From the NCBI RefSeq assembly GCF_000962805.1, contig NZ_JZTW01000003.1:177545-241544 (forward strand): a stretch of 64,000 bases of DNA, in the 5' to 3' direction. Of the stretch, positions 27,101 through 35,707 are shown piece by piece. The notes below the pieces were generated by a model. That model made no database searches, had not been told where the DNA came from, and was given only the letters and a program-made list of their open reading frames with translations. The stretch is from Pseudarthrobacter chlorophenolicus. Its GTDB lineage: Bacteria > Actinomycetota > Actinomycetes > Actinomycetales > Micrococcaceae. The position numbers were made by a program, and so were the translations under genes. Each line of letters opens with the position of its first letter. Within the stretch, counting starts at the first letter, position 1.

Positions 27101-28362
27101 AGTCCGAGCGCACCGGCGAGAACGAACGCATCGCTCGAGGTCTCCTGCGGATCGTCATTGACCGTCAGCGGGCCCTCAAGCGCGCGGATGTCAACGACGA
27201 ACCCCTTGAACTGCGTCGCCGGGAGGGCAGCGCGCTACTGATCGCCAGCGAGGCACCCTTGCTGGATGTGGCAGAGCGACTGGGCCGCGAAGGCGATGCG
27301 CTGCTTGCAGAGTCGACGGCGCAGCCCGCGCTTGTTCCTGCCGAGCGCGTCCAGCAACGGCTGTCAGCAATACTCGACGCTGCAGGCATCGAAGATCCTT
27401 TGCTGCGGGACAGGGTCCGACTGGCCCGCTTGGCCGCCGGGCTGTCCCGCCATGCCGCAGCGTCCGGTTCCGGCGAACTGCACGACCGGGATCTGTCCCA
27501 GGTCGAGGCGCTAGGGCTTGCCCTGCGCGGAGTGGCGGGGCCGCAGCGACTCTCGCCGCGCGAAATCGTGGACCGCGTGCGCGTCCGCTTCCCGGCCGTG
27601 CAGGGTCTTCCAACGTCGGGACGTCTCGCCGAGCTGCTCCGTGAGGCTGGCCTGGACCTGGTCCACGACCCCGGGTCCGGGACCTACGGTGCCCCCACCA
27701 TTGTGGAACCAACTCAGAGCAGTTCCTCGCGCTTAGGCACTGGAACTCATGTCGGCGGCCTTGTGTCCGCCACATCCACACCGGAGCAAAGGCTCAACGA
27801 AAGCGTCACCCTGCGCTCCTTCCTGGCATTGGGCGCCCGCGCCGACCGCTGCGAGGCGCTAGCCTCCCGGCTGGAAACGGAATTCAACGCACAGCGGATC
27901 GACGTCACTGCACTGCTGCTGGACGAGCTGAAGTCCCTGAGCCTCCAGGAGGGTTTCCCATCCTGGGAGGCGCTGGTTCGCGCGGACGCACAGCCTGAGA
28001 ACGACCGGGCTACCCGCGGTGTGGCCGCAGCGGTGAAGCTGGCCGTCCCCGTTGTCGAGACGGCCATCGCGCAGGCGACTGCCGGCGTTCCCGGACAGGA
28101 ACCCCGGCCGGTCCTCATCGTCGAAGCTTCCCCCCTGGTCCGCTATGGACATGCCGACCTCATCCGGCGTTGGAGCGATCTGGCGACCCCGCGCGGCCAG
28201 GCGGTGTGGGTGATCCTGCCCCAGGTCGGAGCGAACCAAGGACCGCTGCTCGACGGCGTCTCGGTTCAGACGTCCCCCAACCAGTATCTTCGTATCGAAA
28301 CCGCCTGGATTGACGCCCAGAAAGACCTCATCCCGGCAGCCGTCGAAGGAGCCACCGCATGA
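24142..28362 (+). CDS. pglW: BREX type 2 kinase PglW
   Basis: A 1406-aa protein. An N-terminal NERD nuclease-related domain carries HEVDALLLG and LLELKYYSGRL (about 52-76). A first kinase-like domain (about 240-490) has HRGLSPKAVWV and IGDWQSAG where HRD and DFG should be, so it is probably a pseudokinase. A second domain (about 520-780) has the lysine in QRVLKVAV, HRDIKPGNLGV (about 643) and LFDFSLSRAA. Next comes a helix-hairpin-helix/alpha-CTD-like segment (ALSALEPLGVTTVGELTAVD, about 813-832) and a long C-terminal region. PglW is the serine/threonine kinase of type 2 BREX (Pgl). GTG 24142 follows GGGGGAACAGG. It is the first gene of a six-gene operon and overlaps pglX by 4 bases. Confidence 0.93.
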   Translation: MAQDRWIEVSDSQFPHEVEGLAYLKSKIPAQSPYRVWSNFEFRDSRGGWHEVDALLLGRGALHLLELKYYSGRLTGNDTQWLRDGRRAEPSPLLLARRKAQYLASKLKDALADWAREKGIGFDEVRGLVPFVNQAVFLHHPRFISELPVSSALGLYGLDEAEGISHLPGISDLIGQEPRANAAIGQNQEAILVDLMARIGLVQRREREAGSWIIADGALDEGPGWQDWSGYHKVSKQETVRIRFQVTPPGTSQSVASRNYKIAEHEFRLMSRLSHDGLLRPRDLVDSELGVGLVYDYSDGMQRLDLWLAGQPNGLPLDQRLYIIRQLAEALDYAHRNQVVHRGLSPKAVWVKTVHGQPKVFIGDWQSAGLASGQVLTGHAADGVTSLLDRRPDPNQADAWLTEAFEAPEGRWQPESADRIRVDVFSLGALAYFILASQRPADSSLVLSERLRNQRGLDLSLELPSISPSIREAVLGATRPAPRERFDGVGKFVDALFDSSSPSALASEDVDAVEAAPGTVLADGRFTVVRRLGRGSTAVGLLVKDADDDGAQRVLKVAVDAKAAQRLHEEAAVLRALSGPRLVKIVDGPLSLGDRSALLLESAGEQTLSELLRERKRLSLDLLERLGRDLLEALVQLDKDGVDHRDIKPGNLGVRTERSGKHLVLFDFSLSRAAASDVAAGTPPYLDPFLGGVRTRFDSAAERYAAAVVLFEMATGHTPFYGDPLANPASVPDEATIEAHDFDRAVAPRLVSFFRTALARDAKRRYDTATEMLENWRAAFPTDATTAPENSDELAALATPATPLEQSGLSARALSALEPLGVTTVGELTAVDPIRLNALRGVALATRREASARASLWREKFGEKKQGNPGTAPLPSVLALAEQLIEAAGTRKAVQSRAAAGLILGTYGDVDAFATQAQLGANLPNPVTAAGANQLVGKLQTSWAEDPRVLGYLRHLTSVVNQRLAALGGTATVDELAAEVLAQTTIESERTGENERIARGLLRIVIDRQRALKRADVNDEPLELRRREGSALLIASEAPLLDVAERLGREGDALLAESTAQPALVPAERVQQRLSAILDAAGIEDPLLRDRVRLARLAAGLSRHAAASGSGELHDRDLSQVEALGLALRGVAGPQRLSPREIVDRVRVRFPAVQGLPTSGRLAELLREAGLDLVHDPGSGTYGAPTIVEPTQSSSSRLGTGTHVGGLVSATSTPEQRLNESVTLRSFLALGARADRCEALASRLETEFNAQRIDVTALLLDELKSLSLQEGFPSWEALVRADAQPENDRATRGVAAAVKLAVPVVETAIAQATAGVPGQEPRPVLIVEASPLVRYGHADLIRRWSDLATPRGQAVWVILPQVGANQGPLLDGVSVQTSPNQYLRIETAWIDAQKDLIPAAVEGATA

Positions 28363-31300
28363 CCATTGGCAAGGAACTCACTCCCAAGCTGCAGAAGCTG
28401 GTGCTCCGGGTCGAAGACGACCTGCGCGCTCGGCTGGAAGAAGATCCAGAGCTCAAGGCCAAGTGGCAGTCCGAGCACGCAGACGCCCTTCGCGCCGAAC
28501 GCACCTCCTCCGCATGGGTCAGTTGGCGTGACGACCGCATCACGCAGGCTGCCGTCGGCTGGGTCCTGACCACGGTGTTCCTGCGCTTCTGCGAGGACAA
28601 TGCGTTGCTCTCCAAGGTTTGGATCGCCGGCCCCGGCACCCGCCGCCAGGAAGCCTTCGACGCCGAAAACGCCTACTTCCGTGCACACCCGGAAAGCACC
28701 TGGCGTGAATGGCTTCTGGAAGGCATCCACTACCTACAGTCCTTCCCATCCACTGTCCCCCTGGTCGACCGGCACGCAGCACTGTGGCAAGTTTCCCCCT
28801 CCGGCGCTATGGCTAAGGAGATCCTGGATTTCTGGCGAGCCACAGACGAAGCCGGCGTTCCCCTCTACGACTTCCGGGATGAGGACCTTTCCACGCGGTT
28901 CCTCGGTGACCTCTACCAAGATCTCTCCGAGTACGCAAAGAAAACCTTCGCCCTACTCCAGACCCCAGAGTTTGTCGAAGAATTCATCCTCGACCAGACA
29001 CTCACCCCGGCGTTGGCCGAGCGCCCATTGGAGGGGTTCCAGCTCATCGACCCGACCTGCGGCTCCGGACACTTCTTGTTGGGTGGCTTCAAGCGGCTAC
29101 TCGACGAGTGGAGTTCCAAAGCCCCGAACCTAGAAGCACGCGAAAGGGTTCAGAAGGCGCTCGATGCTATCCACGGAGTTGATCTGAACCCCTTCGCCGT
29201 CGCCATCGCCCGCTTTCGACTAACGCTTGCTGCGCTTCAAGCCACGGGAGAGCGTGATCTCGAACGAGCGCCAGCTTTCACGTTTCATCTGGCGGTCGGC
29301 GATTCGCTGCTCTATGGGCGGGCTCAACGTGAACTCGACCTTGGTGTCGTCGATGCAGACACCGCAGTAAGCGGCTTCAGCTATGTCACGGAGGACCTAA
29401 GGCAGCTGAATCAGTTACTAACGCCAGGTCAGTATGATGTGGTGATCGGGAACCCGCCATACATCACCGCACCTGACTCATCCCCGAGAAAGCAGTACCG
29501 CGCCCGATACAAGTCAATCAAAGGTCAGTTGACACTTACCGTGCCATTCATGGAGCGGTTCTTTGCACTAGCCAAACGAATGGATCAAGGACAAAATGCT
29601 GGTTGGATTGGACAAATAACGGCGAACTCGTTCATGAAGAAGGAGTTTGGCTCGAAACTGATTGAGGAATTCCTCGTTCGTCAGGACCTCCGTCTGGTCA
29701 TCGATACATCTGGGGCTTATATCCCAGGGCATGGGACTCCCACCGTGATAATCGTTGGCAAGCATCAGCGCCCCATAAGCCAAACGCTACGTGCCGTGAT
29801 GGGCGTCCGAGGGGAACCTATCAAGCCTACCGATCCCGCCAACGGGATGGTGTGGCGTTCGATAGTGGAGCATATCGACCAACCAGGGCATGATGATGAA
29901 TGGTGCTCCGTTATCGATCTGGAGCGCCAGCAACTGGCCATGCATCCATGGAGCCTCAGTGGTGGTGGCGCCCAAAGCGTCCTCGCCTCCATATCGAAGG
30001 CTTCAACCGAAACCTTGGGTTCTCTCGTCAGCGACATCGGCTGTACTACGAAGACCGGGACAGACGAGGCCTTCTTCGTCCCGACGAGTAGCACTCAAGT
30101 TCTTCGCCTCGGCAACGACACGATCCCCGTAGTTTTAGGCGAGGATATTCGCGATTTTAGGTTGAATCCTGCCTACTCAACAATCTTCCCCTACGACGAA
30201 CTAGGACAACCCAAAGACCCATCGAAACCTACAATGCGTCATCTTTGGAGAGTTCGACGAGTTCTGGAGACGCAGCTCGATTTCCAGAAGACTAAGTCCG
30301 AGCGAGGTCTGCGCTGGCTAGACCACTCAATGTTCTTTCCCAACCGATTCCGCAATCCCCTGTCCATCGCCTTTGCAGAGGTCGCCACCCACAACCACTT
30401 TGTGCTTGATCGCGGGGGTAAGGTTTTCAAACAGTCTGCGCCCGTCATCAAGTTGCCAGACGGAGCGTCCGAGGACAGATACTTGGCCCTGCTTGGCGTT
30501 CTCAACTCCTCGACAGTCTGCTTCTGGCTTCGTCAAGCGTGTGCCGCTAAAGGTGGATCCGGAATAGGGAGAGGCATTCAGTCCGAGGCGTGGATGGAGC
30601 GATACAACTTCAACTCGAGCAACGTCGCCGACATCCCTTTGCCAGCTCCCCTTCCAGTTCAGAGCGGACGACGGCTAGACAATTTGACCCGCGCAACAAG
30701 TGCGGCTATGCCTGCCGCCGGGGTGGCATCGTCCCATCTGAACGACCAATCCATAGCGATCGCAGCAGAATCGTACCAATCACTCCGCCGCCAAATGATT
30801 GCTGCGCAAGAGGAATTGGACTGGGAAACATATCAACTGTACGGGCTGCTGGACGAGGAACTCACGTATGGCGGGGAATCGCTACCCGAAGTTGACCTGG
30901 GCCAGCGCACGTTTGAAATTGCATTAGCTAACGAAATGGCCGATGGACTCGCCGATTCCGCATGGTTTTCCCGACATGGGTCCAACCCCACCCTCGAGAT
31001 ACCAACGGACTGGCCCGAGGATTACCGGTTTCTAGTACAACGCCGTTTGGACGCCATAAAGACGAACCCCAGCATTCGGCTGCTGGAAAAACCTGAGTAC
31101 AAGCGCCGTTGGGCTAACGATTCATGGGCAAGTCTGATGAAAGCGGCGCTCCGTAGTCGGCTGCTGGATAAGCTGGAGGACCCTTCCTTCTGGTTTGATG
31201 CACAAAATCGACCCGTGGCGCAAAGCGTCTCGCAGCTCGCCGATTTAGTATCCCGCGACGCGACGATGGTCAGTATCCTCGCTCTATGGGACGGAACCGT

Positions 31301-31928
31301 TGACGTAGATGTCTCATCGGCGCTGACAAGGATGTTTGTCGATGAAGCAGTCCCTTACCTAGCCGCACAACGGTTTCAAGATTCCGGCTTGAGGAAGCAC
31401 GAAGCCTGGGAGGAGACGTGGGAGCTTCAACGCCTACAAGACCACGGCCAAGATGTGGGCAAGATCGCGGTACCGCCTAATTACTCGAGTGCGGACTTCC
31501 GCAAGCCGGCCGGGGCCAAAACAGATCCATGGTGGCAGGCTCGTGGAAAGCTGGATGTGCCCAAGGAAAGGTTCATTCTGTATCCGGACGTCGGTCGTTC
31601 AACGGACCCATCATTGCTACTCGGTTGGGCCGGTTGGGACCACGCGCAACGGTTCCTCGTTCTCGCGACCATCATGGATGAGCGGATTGCCGAGGGCGCG
31701 GACGATGCAAAACTGGTCCCGCTGGTCGCGGGCATGGCAGAGCTGTTGCCCTGGATCAAACAGTGGCATGCGGATCTTGATCCGACTTTTGGCATGAGCA
31801 TGGCTGAGTTCTGTTCCGCCGAGCTGGAGGAACGCATGACCCAACTAAGTATCTCGACCACCGATCTGAAGGCATGGCGGCCCAGCACGGCAATCCCCGG
31901 CCGCCGCGCTCTCAAGGAGAACTCATGA
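28359..31928 (+). CDS. pglX: BREX type 2 adenine-specific DNA methyltransferase PglX
   Basis: A 1189-aa protein. The SAM-binding motif DPTCGSGHFLLGG is at about 231, VDLNPFAVAIARFRL near 272, and the N6-adenine catalytic motif IGNPPYIT near 363. The C-terminal part should hold target recognition and BREX-specific domains. PglX marks host DNA and is needed for phage exclusion in BREX. ATG overlaps the pglW stop (ATGA), and the TGA overlaps the pglY start. Composition changes within the gene: the first ~1 kb and the last ~0.4 kb match the operon, while roughly 29.4-31.2 kb is clearly more AT-rich (see findings), suggesting exchange of the specificity portion. Confidence 0.94.
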   Translation: MTIGKELTPKLQKLVLRVEDDLRARLEEDPELKAKWQSEHADALRAERTSSAWVSWRDDRITQAAVGWVLTTVFLRFCEDNALLSKVWIAGPGTRRQEAFDAENAYFRAHPESTWREWLLEGIHYLQSFPSTVPLVDRHAALWQVSPSGAMAKEILDFWRATDEAGVPLYDFRDEDLSTRFLGDLYQDLSEYAKKTFALLQTPEFVEEFILDQTLTPALAERPLEGFQLIDPTCGSGHFLLGGFKRLLDEWSSKAPNLEARERVQKALDAIHGVDLNPFAVAIARFRLTLAALQATGERDLERAPAFTFHLAVGDSLLYGRAQRELDLGVVDADTAVSGFSYVTEDLRQLNQLLTPGQYDVVIGNPPYITAPDSSPRKQYRARYKSIKGQLTLTVPFMERFFALAKRMDQGQNAGWIGQITANSFMKKEFGSKLIEEFLVRQDLRLVIDTSGAYIPGHGTPTVIIVGKHQRPISQTLRAVMGVRGEPIKPTDPANGMVWRSIVEHIDQPGHDDEWCSVIDLERQQLAMHPWSLSGGGAQSVLASISKASTETLGSLVSDIGCTTKTGTDEAFFVPTSSTQVLRLGNDTIPVVLGEDIRDFRLNPAYSTIFPYDELGQPKDPSKPTMRHLWRVRRVLETQLDFQKTKSERGLRWLDHSMFFPNRFRNPLSIAFAEVATHNHFVLDRGGKVFKQSAPVIKLPDGASEDRYLALLGVLNSSTVCFWLRQACAAKGGSGIGRGIQSEAWMERYNFNSSNVADIPLPAPLPVQSGRRLDNLTRATSAAMPAAGVASSHLNDQSIAIAAESYQSLRRQMIAAQEELDWETYQLYGLLDEELTYGGESLPEVDLGQRTFEIALANEMADGLADSAWFSRHGSNPTLEIPTDWPEDYRFLVQRRLDAIKTNPSIRLLEKPEYKRRWANDSWASLMKAALRSRLLDKLEDPSFWFDAQNRPVAQSVSQLADLVSRDATMVSILALWDGTVDVDVSSALTRMFVDEAVPYLAAQRFQDSGLRKHEAWEETWELQRLQDHGQDVGKIAVPPNYSSADFRKPAGAKTDPWWQARGKLDVPKERFILYPDVGRSTDPSLLLGWAGWDHAQRFLVLATIMDERIAEGADDAKLVPLVAGMAELLPWIKQWHADLDPTFGMSMAEFCSAELEERMTQLSISTTDLKAWRPSTAIPGRRALKENS

Positions 31929-34900
31929 CGATCCTGCTTCGCGATGTCTTCGACCTCCCCGAACGCGCCGGTGTGGAGGACTATGTTCTCCGCCTAACCG
32001 ACGCCGTTAGTGGCGAGGGCGCCCGGCACGCCCTCGACGACTACGTGGTCACTCCATCCCTCGTGGACGCCTTCGATTCCGCTCTGGGGCTCGTTTCCAA
32101 TGCTGTCAGCACCGGCATCAACCGCGGGGCCTTCCTTACCGGATCCTTCGGTTCCGGTAAGTCCCACTTCATGGCCGTCCTTCACGCCCTGTTGCGTCAT
32201 GATTCTATGGCGCGTTCTGTGGCGGAACTGCAGGAAACCACGACAAGGCATGACGCCGTTCTGTCGGGCCGAAATATCCTGCCACTTGCCTTTCATTTCT
32301 TGGACGGCAATTCCATGGAACAGGTGATCTTCGACGCCTACGTCCGCCATATCCAAGCTGCGCACCCTAACGCGTCGTTACCAGCACTTTTCGCCTCCGA
32401 CGCCCTCCTCGAGGGCGCCGATAATCTGCGCCGCCGATTCGGAGACACCGCGTTCCTCCAAGGTCTCGGTGGTGAGGTGGCAGACGACGAGTTTGCCGGC
32501 CTGTTGGGCGCGAGCGGCTGGGACCTCGAGCGTTACCAGGCTGCTCGCATCTCACCGGCGCAGAGTGCTGAACGATTGTCGCTGGTCAGCGCTCTGATGG
32601 GGACGTACTACAAGGATGTCGTTCGATCCGGCGAATATGTGGACCTCGATTCCGGCCTCGCCATCATGTCAGCCCACGCCAAGAAGCTAGGGTATGACGC
32701 CGTCGTCCTGTTCCTCGATGAGCTAGTCCTGTGGCTAGCCTTCGGTATGCATGAACCGGAATTCTTTCGCCGAGAGTCCCAGAAGCTTACAAAGCTCGTG
32801 GAAGGATCTTACGGGGCGCTGGACGCGCCGCTGGTCTCCTTCGTGGCCCGCCAAATGGACTTACGCAAATGGTTCGCTGATGCGGGCGCCAACGGTGCGC
32901 AGCAGGAGGCTCTCGAGTCTGCGTTCCGCCATCAAGAGGGGCGTTTCCTACCGATCCCCCTGGGGGACGATAACCTCCCGTTCGTCGCCAGCAAACGCCT
33001 CCTTAAGCCGAAGGACGATGCCGCAAAGGAGTCCATAGACGACGCCTTCACACGGCTGGACCGCAACCCCAAGGTCTGGGACGTACTGCTCGACGGAGTC
33101 AACGCAGACGACCAGCACCGCGGTTCGGATGAGAAAGCCTTCCGGCTCACCTACCCATTTGCCCCCGCGTTAGTCTCCACCCTGCGATCGCTGGCCAGCG
33201 TTATGCAGCGCGACCGCACCGCACTGAAGGTCATGCAACAGATGTTGGTGGACCGCCGGAACACCATGAGCATCGAAGAGGTCATCCCGGTCGGAGACAG
33301 CTTCGACTACATCGTCAAAGGCCAGGCCGGGGCTGCCCTTGACGCGCAGGCCGCGGCACTCTTCCGGTCCGCGACCCAGCTGTACCAGGACAAGCTGCTG
33401 CCCAAGATACTCTCCACGCATCACCTGGCTGCAACGGACCTGCAGGATCCCCTCCGGCTGACCCCGGCGTTCCGAGCGGACGACAGGCTCGCCAAAACGC
33501 TGCTGCTCTCCGCCGTCGCCCCCAACGTCCCCGCCCTGAAGGCCCTGACGGCTGCCCGGCTCGCCTCGCTGAACCACGGATCCATCGCTTCCCCGCTGCC
33601 CGGCGGAGAGGCCAACATTGTGCTGGCCAAGGTCAAGAACTGGTCCCGTGAGGTGCCCGAAATCCATGTGGGCTCGGAACCGCTGAACCCCATCATCCGG
33701 GTCCAACTGTCTAATGTGGACTACGAGTCAATCGTGGAGAAAGCCAAAGGCGAGGACAACCCCGGTCGCCAGCGTGAGCTCATCCGCAAGCTGGTGGCCG
33801 AAGGGCTCGGCCTGGAAATCGGCGACCCCGATGCATGGAACGTCTACCGGCACCCAGTGGTGTGGCGCGGCTCCAAACGCGAGGTGGAATTGGTCTTCGG
33901 CAATGTACGTGATGCCGGCTGGCTCACAGACGAGCATTTCCGTGCAGGGGCCGGCGCCTGGCGCTTCGTCATAGACCACCCTTTCGATGAACAACAGCAC
34001 ACTGCCACCGAAGACATCGAGCGCATCGAAACCCTGCGCGCGCGCAATTTCACCTCGCGAACGGTAGTCTGGCTACCCCGCTTCCTCTCGTCAGATTCGA
34101 TGCGCGACTTGCGTCGGCTCGTGGTTCTCGACTGGTTGTTGGAAGGTACCGGGGACCGGTGGAACAGCCACGCCAACCACCTCAGCGAAGTCGACCGCAA
34201 CCAGGCACGCGGTATCCTCGAGTCGCAGCAGGCGGCCTTGCGTGAGGGATTGTTGCGCGTCATTCAGCAGGCGTATGGCGCAGCGACTCCCGCACCCGGC
34301 ACCCTGTTGGAGGACCCCGCACATGTGGAAGTCCTGTATTCGCTCGATCCGGAATATGTACCCCAGCCGCCGGTTGGGGCAACTCTTGGGGCAGGATTCA
34401 GGCAGCTGGTAAATCGAGCATTCGAATCCTCGTATCCCGGGCACCCGCGCTTCGAGCCGGAGGACACCGAGATCAGGGCAGCCGACGTAAAGGCAGTTGC
34501 CGCCGCGCTTGAGGCCGCCGCTGCCGATCCTGAAGGCCGCGCCCCCTATCCGGGAGATGCCCGGACAGTCCGCCGGATCGCCAACCCTTTAGAGGTCGGG
34601 CTCGCAGGAGAAACGCATTTCCTCTTCGGTGACGGCCGCTTCGGGCCGTGGGGCGCCGCGATTGAGCGAGGACTCTCCCGCGCCGGCATAGGCAATGACG
34701 ACCCCGTCACCGTTTCGAAGCTGCGCGAAATCATCGCCGGAGTTGAACCGGCACATGGGCTGCGCAACGAGGTCTCGGACCTGATCGTCATTGCGTGGGG
34801 TTTGTTGCGCCAGCGTGCCTGGTTCAACCATGGCGGAGCCTTACCCGCCACCCCACCGCCCGGTTCGCTCCAGCCCAGCATGGAGCTGCGCCCGCAGCCG

Positions 34901-35707
34901 ATGCCCACTGAAAAGGAATGGGAAGCCGCCCGGGCCACGGCGGGCCGTGTCTTGGGTATCGAGGCCCCGAAGTACCGCACCCCTGCCGCCGTGGTCACCC
35001 TTGCCGACGCGACCCGAACGCTTTCACGCCGAACTGTTACTGACGCGGATGTGCTGGTCAACGCCTTGGAGTCCGCCGCAACAAGGCTCGGGATCGACGG
35101 CGGGCCACGCCTTCAACTTGCCCGTGGGATTGCGACTACTCTGGGAGCGCTGCAGCACCAGAACGGTGTCACGCTGATCCAGACCCTGGCTGGCCTTGAT
35201 CTCCCGGCTTCGCCAGAGGAAGCGGCAGCATCCCTGGCCCGCGCCAAGGAAGTTGCCGCAGCCTTATCGACCTTCGCGTGGAACCGGCTGGCTCCCGTCC
35301 GTGAAGCTGCCAAGGGGCAAGATATTCGCGCGGATGCCGCGCAAGAAATCCTCGATGATCTCACAACCGCTTTGAAGGGCCATGAGCACGCCTACACGTG
35401 CGTGGAGGCGCTCCAGACTGCCGAAGACAGAATATTTGATTGGCTCGCCACGGCGTCGCCCCCGCCTGTCATGCCTCCCGTTCCTGTCTCCCCACCTGTT
35501 CCACCGGTGGTTACACCCGAACCTACTGAAGGTAAACCCGAGTGGCCGGACGACGTCGATCTCCCGGCCGCGTCGGCACAGCAAGCAACTCCTGGTGGGG
35601 AATGGCGCACAGCTAGTGGCGGAGACACCGTGGTAGCCGAACTGCAGGAGTTCATCCGGAAAAACCCGGGTCGCCGTGTCGAGGTGCAGTGGAGGATCGT
35701 CGAGTGA
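31925..35707 (+). CDS. pglY: BREX type 2 ATPase PglY (BrxC homologue)
   Basis: A 1260-aa P-loop protein of the usual PglY/BrxC length. Walker A GSFGSGKSHFMAVLHALL is at about 74-91; AVVLFLDELVLWLA near 259-272 is the probable Walker B. The C-terminus has a Pro-rich linker (PPVMPPVPVSPPVPPVVTPE) before a terminal segment. ATG 31925 follows AAGGAGAACTC and overlaps the pglX stop, so the in-frame extension to 31874 is not used. In BREX systems this ATPase is required for defence and is thought to couple nucleotide hydrolysis to the PglX/PglZ core. Confidence 0.93.
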   Translation: MTILLRDVFDLPERAGVEDYVLRLTDAVSGEGARHALDDYVVTPSLVDAFDSALGLVSNAVSTGINRGAFLTGSFGSGKSHFMAVLHALLRHDSMARSVAELQETTTRHDAVLSGRNILPLAFHFLDGNSMEQVIFDAYVRHIQAAHPNASLPALFASDALLEGADNLRRRFGDTAFLQGLGGEVADDEFAGLLGASGWDLERYQAARISPAQSAERLSLVSALMGTYYKDVVRSGEYVDLDSGLAIMSAHAKKLGYDAVVLFLDELVLWLAFGMHEPEFFRRESQKLTKLVEGSYGALDAPLVSFVARQMDLRKWFADAGANGAQQEALESAFRHQEGRFLPIPLGDDNLPFVASKRLLKPKDDAAKESIDDAFTRLDRNPKVWDVLLDGVNADDQHRGSDEKAFRLTYPFAPALVSTLRSLASVMQRDRTALKVMQQMLVDRRNTMSIEEVIPVGDSFDYIVKGQAGAALDAQAAALFRSATQLYQDKLLPKILSTHHLAATDLQDPLRLTPAFRADDRLAKTLLLSAVAPNVPALKALTAARLASLNHGSIASPLPGGEANIVLAKVKNWSREVPEIHVGSEPLNPIIRVQLSNVDYESIVEKAKGEDNPGRQRELIRKLVAEGLGLEIGDPDAWNVYRHPVVWRGSKREVELVFGNVRDAGWLTDEHFRAGAGAWRFVIDHPFDEQQHTATEDIERIETLRARNFTSRTVVWLPRFLSSDSMRDLRRLVVLDWLLEGTGDRWNSHANHLSEVDRNQARGILESQQAALREGLLRVIQQAYGAATPAPGTLLEDPAHVEVLYSLDPEYVPQPPVGATLGAGFRQLVNRAFESSYPGHPRFEPEDTEIRAADVKAVAAALEAAAADPEGRAPYPGDARTVRRIANPLEVGLAGETHFLFGDGRFGPWGAAIERGLSRAGIGNDDPVTVSKLREIIAGVEPAHGLRNEVSDLIVIAWGLLRQRAWFNHGGALPATPPPGSLQPSMELRPQPMPTEKEWEAARATAGRVLGIEAPKYRTPAAVVTLADATRTLSRRTVTDADVLVNALESAATRLGIDGGPRLQLARGIATTLGALQHQNGVTLIQTLAGLDLPASPEEAAASLARAKEVAAALSTFAWNRLAPVREAAKGQDIRADAAQEILDDLTTALKGHEHAYTCVEALQTAEDRIFDWLATASPPPVMPPVPVSPPVPPVVTPEPTEGKPEWPDDVDLPAASAQQATPGGEWRTASGGDTVVAELQEFIRKNPGRRVEVQWRIVE

